From Gammaproteobacteria bacterium (GTDB taxonomy: Bacteria; Pseudomonadota; Gammaproteobacteria; GRL18): a stretch of 20,360 nucleotides of DNA. How positions within the stretch are numbered: position 1 is the first letter of the stretch; the number at the start of each line of letters is the position of its first letter. Made by a program: the position numbers and the translations under genes. Of the stretch, positions 14,134-20,360 are shown one piece after another. The notes under the pieces were generated by a model. That model did not search any database, was not told the DNA's origin, and saw only the letters and a list, made by a program, of their open reading frames with translations. The stretch is from assembly GCA_023144715.1 (NCBI GenBank), contig JAGLFC010000063.1:1-20360 (forward strand), read 5' to 3'.

Positions 14134-15234
14134 ATGAATAATGAAAAAAACTTTGATGCTGTTGAACAATTAGAAAAAAATGTGATTAATATAACGGTAA
14201 AATTGGGTGTTTTGCTCTTACTTTTTTATTGGTGTTTTAGTATTATTCAACCTTTTATTACTCTTGTTGTTTGGGCTGTAGTGATTGCGGTTTCTTTGTA
14301 CCCTTTATATCTTATCATATTAAAAAAGTTTAATAACAAAAGAGGGGTGACTGCTGTTATTTTTACTTTAATGGCCTTAATTTTATTGTTAATGCCTGTA
14401 TTTATGCTATCAGGATCAATGATTGAAGGGATGCAACAAATATCAACTTCTTTAGAAAAAGGTTCTTTAGATGTGCCAGCACCTTCTGAAAATGTTAAAG
14501 AATGGCCTATAGTAGGAAATAAAATTTATTCTATTTGGCAATTAGCTTCTAATAATATAGAAGAGGCTTTGATTAAATTTTCACCCCAAATTAAAGTGGT
14601 AATGGCCAAACTTTTTTCAGTGGTTATGGGAGGAGGATTTGGAATGTTACAATTTTTTATCTCTATTATTATTGCAGGGGTTTTAATGGCTAATGCTGAG
14701 AGTGCATTAAAATCAGTACAGACTTTATTATTAAAATTATCACCTAAGCATGGTCTTAATTTTGTTCAATTATCAGGAGCCACTATTCGTAGTGTTGCTC
14801 AGGGAGTGATTGGTATTGGTATGTTTCAGGCACTCTTTGTTGGATTAGGATTTTGGGCAGTAGATGTACCTGGTGCGGGTCTGTGGGCTTTGTTAGTGAT
14901 GATTTTATCTATTGCACAATTACCACCATTTCTAGTGATTCTTCCTGTTCTTGCTTATGTGTATTCTGTTGATAATTTATCAATCATTGTTTTAGTATTA
15001 TTTACAATTTGGAGTCTTTTTGGGGGTATTGTCGATAGCCTCTTAAAACCTTTTGTTATGAGTAGAGGTGTTGATACCCCCATGTTAATTGTGATGATTG
15101 GTGCTATTGGAGGCATGATTTATTCGGGTATATTAGGTTTGTTTACAGGAGCCATTGTATTATCTTTGGGTTATATTATTTATACCCATTGGCTGTTGAT
15201 TGATGAAGAGGAATTAAGTGATGCTCATAAATAA
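14134..15234 (+). CDS. AI-2E family (UPF0118/PerM) membrane permease
   Basis: This 366-residue inner-membrane protein belongs to the AI-2E exporter/UPF0118 family, whose members include autoinducer-2 exporter TqsA and sodium or metabolite permeases; substrates differ and cannot be read here. Hydrophobic helices occupy about 22-60, 72-95, a central pair at about 160-187, then four to five from 218 to 350. Family marks include QPFITLVVWAVVIAVSLYPL (39-58), the central FFISIIIAGVLMA and the C-terminal GGIVDSLLKPFVMSRG followed by IGAIGGMIYSGILGLFTGAI. AAGAGA lies before the ATG, and TATAAT at 14102-14107 is a candidate -10 box for this gene, although its -35 box is weak. It overlaps the following channel gene by 17 bases. 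Confidence 0.9.
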   Translation: MNNEKNFDAVEQLEKNVINITVKLGVLLLLFYWCFSIIQPFITLVVWAVVIAVSLYPLYLIILKKFNNKRGVTAVIFTLMALILLLMPVFMLSGSMIEGMQQISTSLEKGSLDVPAPSENVKEWPIVGNKIYSIWQLASNNIEEALIKFSPQIKVVMAKLFSVVMGGGFGMLQFFISIIIAGVLMANAESALKSVQTLLLKLSPKHGLNFVQLSGATIRSVAQGVIGIGMFQALFVGLGFWAVDVPGAGLWALLVMILSIAQLPPFLVILPVLAYVYSVDNLSIIVLVLFTIWSLFGGIVDSLLKPFVMSRGVDTPMLIVMIGAIGGMIYSGILGLFTGAIVLSLGYIIYTHWLLIDEEELSDAHK

Positions 15235-15886
15235 AAAAATATCTAAAAAAGATAATTTTGCTTATCTTTTAGTGAGTTTAACTTTTTTATTATTCAGTAG
15301 TGCTTCAGTGGATCAATTTACTGCTGATGGAGAAGGACAATATTGGGTTATTATGGCGACTATTATTACCATGATGATTGGTATTTGGAGCGTTCGTTCT
15401 ACCGATTATCTTTTTCATACAGGTTTAGGACTCATTTTAGCCACTATTGTTATCAGTGCCTTTATTCATTTTTTAGATCAAGCTTCATTAGAATTTATCC
15501 ATATTATGCTGTTACTTTTTTTTCTTCTTTTAACACTAAAGCCAGCTATTGAGCAAACATTATTTTCTGGGGATATAACCGCTAATAATATGAGAGGATC
15601 CATTTGTATTTTTTTACTACTCGGTCTTATTTGGACAATGTTGTATTTATTATTACTGGAATTTTTTCCAGACTCTTTCTCTGGTATTGATGCAGTCAAT
15701 TGGAAACAAAATTTACCTGATGTTATTTATTTTAGTTTTGTGACCATTACAACGTTAGGTTTTGGTGATATTCTACCTATATCTTCTTTAGCACGTTTTT
15801 TTGTTTATATGGAATCTGTAATAGGTATTTTTTATATGGCAGTGGTTGTATCAAGTTTGGTGGGTGCAAAAATATCTGATTCATAA
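15218..15886 (+). CDS. Potassium channel family protein (Ion_trans_2 type)
   Basis: The C-terminal third holds a two-helix potassium channel pore: an outer helix (about 127-150), the pore loop with selectivity filter TTLGFGD (178-184, GFG instead of the more common GYG) and an inner helix (about 193-216). Before it are about four hydrophobic helices (15-30, 42-59, 66-86, 92-108) that do not show a charged voltage-sensor pattern. There is no RCK or cyclic-nucleotide domain after the pore; the protein stops at residue 222. It starts either at GTG 15218 or, more likely, ATG 15221, with GAGG (15208-15211) in front, inside the end of the permease gene. Translational coupling suggests that the two membrane proteins act together, perhaps in ion balance. 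Confidence 0.88.
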   Translation: MMLINKKISKKDNFAYLLVSLTFLLFSSASVDQFTADGEGQYWVIMATIITMMIGIWSVRSTDYLFHTGLGLILATIVISAFIHFLDQASLEFIHIMLLLFFLLLTLKPAIEQTLFSGDITANNMRGSICIFLLLGLIWTMLYLLLLEFFPDSFSGIDAVNWKQNLPDVIYFSFVTITTLGFGDILPISSLARFFVYMESVIGIFYMAVVVSSLVGAKISDS

Positions 15887-15930
15887 ATTTTGGCGAGTAT
15901 AAATAACTCTTATTGAAATAAGGCAACTGT

Positions 15931-17028
15931 ATGAATGATAGCACTAAAAATAAGCAAGATAACACCGATCCTGTACATCGTATGACTAAAAGGATACTTT
16001 ATATAGCGATTGCACTTTTTATTCTTTATTTATTGACGGATCGTTTAGCACCTTGGACAGATCAAGCTCGAGTACACACTTATATTGTGCCAATTGTGCC
16101 TCAGGTCTCAGGTAATATCATCCATATTAATGTTGAAAAAGATCAAGTGGTTGAAACAGGTGAGACCTTGTTTGAAATTGATCCCTCTGATTATCAGCTT
16201 GCCTTAGAAAGTGCTGAGTCTGCTTTAGAACTCTCTGGACAAGAAATTGGTGCCAGTACAGCTTCTGTATCAACGGCACAAGCCAAAGTGGTTGAATCTA
16301 AAATTAACCTTGACTATGTAAAAACACAGAGTAGACGAGTCTTTGAGCTTGAAAAAGATAAAATTGTACCCGTATCTGATGGTGATAAAGCACGAGCCGC
16401 GATTAAAAAGGCAAACAGTCAGGTCGCTAGTGCCGAAGCAGAATTAGAAAAAAATAAGCAACAATTAGGAGCGGAAGGTGATAATAATCCTAAAATTCGT
16501 TCTGCTATTGCCGCCTTAAAAAAAGCACAAATTGACTTATCTAGGACTGTAATTATTGCCCCTACTCGAGGAGGAATTACTAACTTAGTGGTGAGTGAAG
16601 GTCAATATGCGAGTATAGGAATGCCATTAATGACTTTTGTGGATTTTGATAGTGTTTGGGTGAATGCTAACTTTCGTGAAAATAATCTTGCCAATATTAA
16701 AGTAGGCGATCCTGTTGATTTGGCATTGGATATAGCACCTGGGAAAATATTTAAGGGTGAAGTCAGTAGTATTGGCTTTGCTGTTGATGATGCTTCAAAA
16801 GGTGGGGTAGGAGAACTTATTACCATTAAAGGAAAAACAGGTTGGTTACGAGATTCACAACGTTTCCCAATTACTATAAAGTTTCTTGATAATAAGCTTC
16901 CTAAAGGCTTATTAAGAGTGGGAGGACAGGTGGATGTACAAATTTATACGCAAAGCAGTAATTTTGTGATTAATGCCTTTGGTTGGCTTTGGATTCGTAT
17001 TTTAACATGGGTTTCCTATGTTTATTAA
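15931..17028 (+). CDS. HlyD-family membrane fusion protein (EmrA/AaeA-like)
   Basis: This periplasmic adaptor is anchored by one helix (about 22-41). A biotinyl-lipoyl-like half motif follows (about 50-88: PIVPQVSGNIIHINVEKDQV, then GETLFEIDPSDYQLAL), a coiled-coil hairpin rich in Ala, Glu and Lys (about 88-195), the second lipoyl half (VIIAPTRGGITNLVVSEGQY, about 206-225) and a beta-barrel region ending in GGQVDVQIYT. Such proteins bridge an inner-membrane partner to an outer-membrane channel. AAGG lies ahead of the ATG. The gene overlaps the DUF2955 gene by 11 bases; HlyD plus DUF2955 is a recurring pair, probably an efflux or acid-export system like AaeAB. No outer-membrane TolC-type gene is in the window. 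Confidence 0.9.
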   Translation: MNDSTKNKQDNTDPVHRMTKRILYIAIALFILYLLTDRLAPWTDQARVHTYIVPIVPQVSGNIIHINVEKDQVVETGETLFEIDPSDYQLALESAESALELSGQEIGASTASVSTAQAKVVESKINLDYVKTQSRRVFELEKDKIVPVSDGDKARAAIKKANSQVASAEAELEKNKQQLGAEGDNNPKIRSAIAALKKAQIDLSRTVIIAPTRGGITNLVVSEGQYASIGMPLMTFVDFDSVWVNANFRENNLANIKVGDPVDLALDIAPGKIFKGEVSSIGFAVDDASKGGVGELITIKGKTGWLRDSQRFPITIKFLDNKLPKGLLRVGGQVDVQIYTQSSNFVINAFGWLWIRILTWVSYVY

Positions 17029-18076
17029 AGGTTTTAGCTCAGGCTATGCCACTATTCTTCAGGATGCTAAATCCGTTAGGATTATGCGTTTGTCTGTGGG
17101 ATCAACCATTGCTATGTTATTAGCCTATGGCTTCAATTGGCATTTAGCCATGTTAACACCTGTTTTTACCGTGGTTATTTTGGCAATGCCTTTGCCTAAA
17201 CCATCCTTAGATCAAGTACTCAAGAATATGATGCAAACCTTGTTGGCAATGGCAATAGGTGTTTTAATGACATTGTACTTACTCCCTTTGCCTATTATTT
17301 TTTCTTTGGTTTTTTTCTTGGTATTATTTCATACCTATTATTACCTGAATCGTGGTGGTTCTTTTTGGCTGTCTTTAATGTTATTGATTGCAGTGCTTTT
17401 AATGCCTATGATGGCTAATATCTCTGGAGGATTGGCGATAGGAATTTCAGTTGGATTTGTTTGGTCATCATGGGTGGCTGTATGGATAATTTTATTAGCA
17501 TATTTTATTTTTCCTGATCCTAAGCACTTTTCTTTGCCTGTTAAGCCACCTATGAATCATACTTATGTGCCTATTAGTGCTGAATTAGCCTTAAAAAGCA
17601 CTTTGGTTGCCTTTCCTTTAGCACTGTTTTTTATTGCCTTTGAATTAACAGATTTTATTTTAGTGATGATTAATGCGGCTATTTTTACTTTATCACCTGA
17701 TTTAACAAAGGGTAAGCAAGCAATTAGTAACTCCTTAATTTCAACCTTAATTGGTGGTTTTGTAGCTTATTTTTTTTATTGGATACTAGTGGCTATGCCT
17801 GAATATTATTTTTTTATTTTATTGTTTTTTTTAGTGTCTTTAATATTTGCATCCATTATTTTTTCAGAACGTTCGGATGCAAAGTATTATGCCTCTGCTT
17901 TAGTAGCCATGATTATTTTATTTGATGGGAGTATGGGAGAAAATAAAGATTTTACATCTCTTTTTGTGGATCGTTTAGCTCTGATGTCATTGGCGGGTAT
18001 TTATGTGGTGTTAGCCTTAAAAGTATTAGAACGATATCGCCCCTTTTTAGCTCAAAAATCACACTCAGCCCACTAA
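17018..18076 (+). CDS. DUF2955 family inner-membrane protein (FUSC-like transporter)
   Basis: DUF2955 proteins resemble aromatic-acid exporters of the FUSC/AaeB type. This one has 352 residues with two sets of hydrophobic helices, about 28-160 and 185-340, separated by a short polar linker (FPDPKHFSLPVKPPMNHTYV, 165-184). Conserved-looking phrases are RIMRLSVGSTIAMLLAYGFN, LTPVFTVVILAMPLPKPS and NAAIFTLSPDLTKGKQAISN. It lacks the large cytoplasmic domain of AaeB. It is translated from within the end of the HlyD gene, so the pair is one functional unit. Substrate unknown. Its stop codon is two bases from the stop of the convergent O-antigen ligase gene. Confidence 0.87.
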   Translation: MFIKGFSSGYATILQDAKSVRIMRLSVGSTIAMLLAYGFNWHLAMLTPVFTVVILAMPLPKPSLDQVLKNMMQTLLAMAIGVLMTLYLLPLPIIFSLVFFLVLFHTYYYLNRGGSFWLSLMLLIAVLLMPMMANISGGLAIGISVGFVWSSWVAVWIILLAYFIFPDPKHFSLPVKPPMNHTYVPISAELALKSTLVAFPLALFFIAFELTDFILVMINAAIFTLSPDLTKGKQAISNSLISTLIGGFVAYFFYWILVAMPEYYFFILLFFLVSLIFASIIFSERSDAKYYASALVAMIILFDGSMGENKDFTSLFVDRLALMSLAGIYVVLALKVLERYRPFLAQKSHSAH

Positions 18077-18078
18077 AT

Positions 18079-19518
18079 TTAATGATGTGAATGAGTTTTT
18101 AATTTAAGGCTAATATGACCTAACGCTAATAGCACAACAAATAAACTGGCATTGGCTGGAATTTGTAAATTAAAATCGACGAGAGAATGGATTAAAATGG
18201 CAATAATCCCCATTGCTGAAGAATAAGCCATACTCTGGAATAGAAGCTTTTTTCGTCGATATAAAGCAAAAAATGCATTGAGTAAACTACTCATGACTAA
18301 CAAAATTAATAAGCTCATACCAATAAAGCCATATTCAGCTAAAAATTCTAGATAATCATTATGGGCATGATCATAATAACCACTAATATCATCGCCACGA
18401 TAACGTAAAAAACTAATATTATATGTGCCACCCCCTGAACCTGTTATAGGATAATCTTTAATCATCGTAATTGTGTCACGCACAACCTCATCACGAGTTT
18501 CACGACTCGCTGAAGTATTTTCTAGCCTTTGTGCGACTTTATCAATACCAAACCAAGCACCAACAATCAATATATCAATAATTAATATACTGGCAAATAA
18601 AAAAACAGTACCATGAGGAGGATTTTTAACAATAATAAAAAATAAAATACCCATAAAGGGTGCACTAAAAAAAAAGGCACTATTGCCCATACGTGAATGG
18701 GTTAATACCAGAGCAATTACCATGATAACAAGACCAATACGGACTTGTATTTTACCCTCTAAAAAATTATTAATCATACGTCGTAAAAATTCATTTTTAG
18801 ACACTGATTGAGTGGTATGTAACGTTGAAAGGTAGAAACCAATTCCAATAGCTAGACACATTTCAAGATAACCTGCTAAATGATTTCTATTGACAAATGT
18901 ACCTGTTGCTAAATTTCGATAAGAGGTTTTTTCTTGAAAGAAACCATATTCAAGCCCCGATAAGGTCATGACGCTTCCGTAAACAGCTTGAATGATACCA
19001 CTGATAATAATAATGATTGCGAACAAACGAAGGCGGCGACTATTTCTAACTAATAAAAAGGTTAAGCAAAAAATTAAAAAATAGCTCAATGTTTCTTGAA
19101 AAGCAGAATAACTGTGGTATTTACTCAGTGAGAGTGGAATATATGACGGATAAGCCACATCAATTATTTGATAAGTGCTTTTATAAATTTGGTAGGTTTC
19201 AGGGGATAAAATGGCAACAATATTAGCAGGCAAAGGAATGGATTGGATAAAAACCCATAAAACAAAACATAAAAAAATTAGCAGTACAAAGTGTGACTTT
19301 TGAAAGGTACTATTAAAATAAACTTTATTACGAGCTAATTGTACTAACCATGCTATAGAAAGGGCAAAAACCCAAATTTCCATAATGGAAATAGCCCAAA
19401 CTGTATTACTACCAAATGGTAAAGGTAACCATAAAAATAAAGCAAGAAAAGCAAAAAATAAGACACGATCACTACTTTTACGAACTTTATTTGAATTGCT
19501 ACGAAAATTCATTACCAT
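18079..19518 (-). CDS. O-antigen ligase / Wzy-type polysaccharide polymerase
   Basis: This 479-residue multi-pass inner-membrane protein has the Wzy_C (O-antigen ligase) domain. About 11-12 hydrophobic helices are seen, with a long periplasmic loop (about 325-390). Signature elements are GTFVNRNHLAGYLEM (206-220), LTHSRMG (272-278), TGSGGGTYNISFLRYR (359-374) and YDHAHNDYLEFLAEYGFIG (382-400) with H384, H386 and D388. Such enzymes join polysaccharide units or attach O-antigen to lipid A-core; the sequence cannot tell which. Because a sugar transferase gene lies just upstream on the same strand, chain polymerisation of an exopolysaccharide is more likely than lipopolysaccharide ligation. No clear ribosome binding site precedes ATG 19518; the ATG at 19512 is an alternative start. 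Confidence 0.9.
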   Translation of the reverse strand: MVMNFRSNSNKVRKSSDRVLFFAFLALFLWLPLPFGSNTVWAISIMEIWVFALSIAWLVQLARNKVYFNSTFQKSHFVLLIFLCFVLWVFIQSIPLPANIVAILSPETYQIYKSTYQIIDVAYPSYIPLSLSKYHSYSAFQETLSYFLIFCLTFLLVRNSRRLRLFAIIIIISGIIQAVYGSVMTLSGLEYGFFQEKTSYRNLATGTFVNRNHLAGYLEMCLAIGIGFYLSTLHTTQSVSKNEFLRRMINNFLEGKIQVRIGLVIMVIALVLTHSRMGNSAFFFSAPFMGILFFIIVKNPPHGTVFLFASILIIDILIVGAWFGIDKVAQRLENTSASRETRDEVVRDTITMIKDYPITGSGGGTYNISFLRYRGDDISGYYDHAHNDYLEFLAEYGFIGMSLLILLVMSSLLNAFFALYRRKKLLFQSMAYSSAMGIIAILIHSLVDFNLQIPANASLFVVLLALGHISLKLKTHSHH

Positions 19519-19563
19519 AAAATAATATACATAGATTGATATTCTATTACTAGATTATCACTC

Positions 19564-20106
19564 TTAATTATCACTTATAGGTGGTAAAACAATAAAAGAT
19601 AAACCTGGACCACCTGCTGAAGGTGTTTGGTAAATGCGACTACTTCTTAATGATACATAAGCAACAGTCGGCTGAACCTCTCGATAGTAAATAGGATCAC
19701 TTTCAGTAGAAGCTTGGACAATGACCATTTCTGTGGTAGCCGTTGTTTGTTCTTCTGTATTTCCAACAACTTCATCAGCAACAATTGTTTGTTGTCCTGC
19801 TGTATAGGTAACTTCACTACTATTTGTGGTATTTGTTATATCAGCATAAGCATCTTTGGCTTGTTCAATCATTTCACCAGCACCATTTGAACCACCACAT
19901 AATCTAAGTTGTGCGATGATTTCTTCAAGGCTAAGAGATGAATCCATTTCTAATGATTGGGCAACCAAGTTATAAGTGGATATGTCTTTATTTTGACAAT
20001 TTGCACTAATAAATTCATTGGATGATTCATTTGCAAAAGCACCTGAATAAGTGAAAGTGCTGGTTAACAGGATGCTGTAACCAATAAGTTTTTTATAATT
20101 TAACAT
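19564..20106 (-). CDS. Secreted protein of unknown function in polysaccharide locus
   Basis: I do not recognise this 180-residue protein. It has a signal peptide (about 1-25, cut after AFA). The mature part begins with a small helical region containing two cysteines, C37 and C70, and the phrase LSLEEIIAQLRLCGGSNG. It continues with a Thr/Ser-rich, probably disordered stretch (about 90-140) and ends with a short beta-like part, TVAYVSLRSSRIYQTP, then GGPGLSFIVLPP. No repeat or known catalytic motif is visible. It lies between a sugar transferase gene and a Wzy-type polymerase on the same strand, so a role in exopolysaccharide synthesis or export, perhaps as a periplasmic accessory, is inferred from position only. 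AAGG lies about 12 bases before the ATG, a weak ribosome binding site. Confidence 0.7.
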   Translation of the reverse strand: MLNYKKLIGYSILLTSTFTYSGAFANESSNEFISANCQNKDISTYNLVAQSLEMDSSLSLEEIIAQLRLCGGSNGAGEMIEQAKDAYADITNTTNSSEVTYTAGQQTIVADEVVGNTEEQTTATTEMVIVQASTESDPIYYREVQPTVAYVSLRSSRIYQTPSAGGPGLSFIVLPPISDN

Positions 20107-20219
20107 AATAATTAATAACCTTTTGTGAATAGATATTGTTTTTTTTATTGTTGCAAAAATGATCTAGAAAGTCCAGTGATATTATTTGTTAAATAGTGTT
20201 CTTTATAAAAAATATGGCA

Positions 20220-20360
20220 CTAATAAGCATTTTTGCTGATAAATCCTTTTAAGATTGTCATAAAAATAATTTTTAAGTCCCAGATAAAAGACCAATTACG
20301 TATATAATATAAATCATATTCAATACGTTTTTCCATTTGTTCTAAGGTCTTGGTTTCACC
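20220..20360 (-). CDS. Polyprenyl-phosphate sugar transferase, C-terminal end (partial)
   Basis: The last 46 codons of a gene run off the right edge. The visible end reads QMEKRIEYDLYYIRNWSFIW followed by DLKIIFMTILKGFISKNAY and stop (20222-20220). This is the characteristic C-terminus of the bacterial sugar transferase family (WcaJ/ExoY type; compare the pattern R-[IV]-E-x-D-x-x-Y-[IV]-x-N-W-S, then D-[LI]-K-I and KGF-x-x-KNAY). These enzymes transfer the first hexose-1-phosphate to undecaprenyl phosphate and so begin polysaccharide repeat synthesis. The catalytic core is outside the window. It is followed on its strand by the unknown secreted gene, 113 bases downstream, and by the Wzy-type gene, placing all three in one exopolysaccharide locus. 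Confidence 0.85.
   Translation of the reverse strand, partial: GETKTLEQMEKRIEYDLYYIRNWSFIWDLKIIFMTILKGFISKNAY

Noticed and set aside
20107..20219. Promoter for the minus-strand secreted gene (TTGCAA near 20140)
   Set aside because: No convincing -10 box at a suitable distance; AT-rich runs give many chance matches.

Overview
The window looks like chromosomal DNA from a low-GC gammaproteobacterium. The Nif3-like protein, phosphatidylserine decarboxylase, SlyD and tRNA-Pro(GGG) resemble their Escherichia coli counterparts, while base composition and codon use are strongly A/T-rich throughout. I cannot name a genus. Two-component and exopolysaccharide genes would suit a free-living or surface-attached bacterium, but this is inference.

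Layout. (1) 1-1766: two housekeeping genes, a Nif3-like metal protein and psd, separated by a small hairpin. (2) 1839-2024: a tiny secreted protein on the minus strand, divergent from the next block. (3) 2205-7085: a tight three-gene operon encoding a periplasmic solute-binding lipoprotein, a membrane histidine kinase and a REC-PAS-PAS-HisKA-HATPase-REC hybrid kinase. No transporter permease and no DNA-binding output are encoded beside it. (4) 7101-8287: the scar of a mobile element at a tRNA-Pro(GGG) gene. It holds a degraded copy of the tRNA 3' half, tandem 11-bp repeats that look like integrase arm sites, a 31-codon relic of a tyrosine integrase N-terminus, a DUF1640-type coiled-coil membrane protein, and a broken small gene beside an IS-end-like sequence. 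(5) 8461-13615: slyD followed by an overlapping cluster of RDD, SpoIIM-like, DUF4129 and DUF4350 proteins. This is the membrane half of a well-known MoxR/DUF58 locus, but the ATPase and DUF58 genes are not in the window. (6) 13651-14052: a DUF5329-type secreted protein on the minus strand. (7) 14134-18076: four membrane-transport genes on the plus strand: an AI-2E/UPF0118 permease, a potassium channel, a HlyD-type membrane fusion protein and its DUF2955 partner. (8) 18079-20360: minus-strand polysaccharide genes: the C-terminus of a polyprenyl-phosphate sugar transferase, an unknown secreted protein, and an O-antigen ligase/Wzy-type polymerase.

How they work together. In region 3 a ligand bound by the lipoprotein is probably sensed by the first kinase, and phosphoryl groups could pass through the hybrid kinase; the final output lies elsewhere. 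In region 5 the membrane proteins probably form a cell-envelope complex whose ATPase is encoded elsewhere or has been lost. Region 8 is one end of a polysaccharide synthesis locus that continues past the right edge. The most unusual structure is the shrunken tRNA-Pro element, in which both attachment ends and candidate arm sites remain visible although almost the whole integrase is gone.
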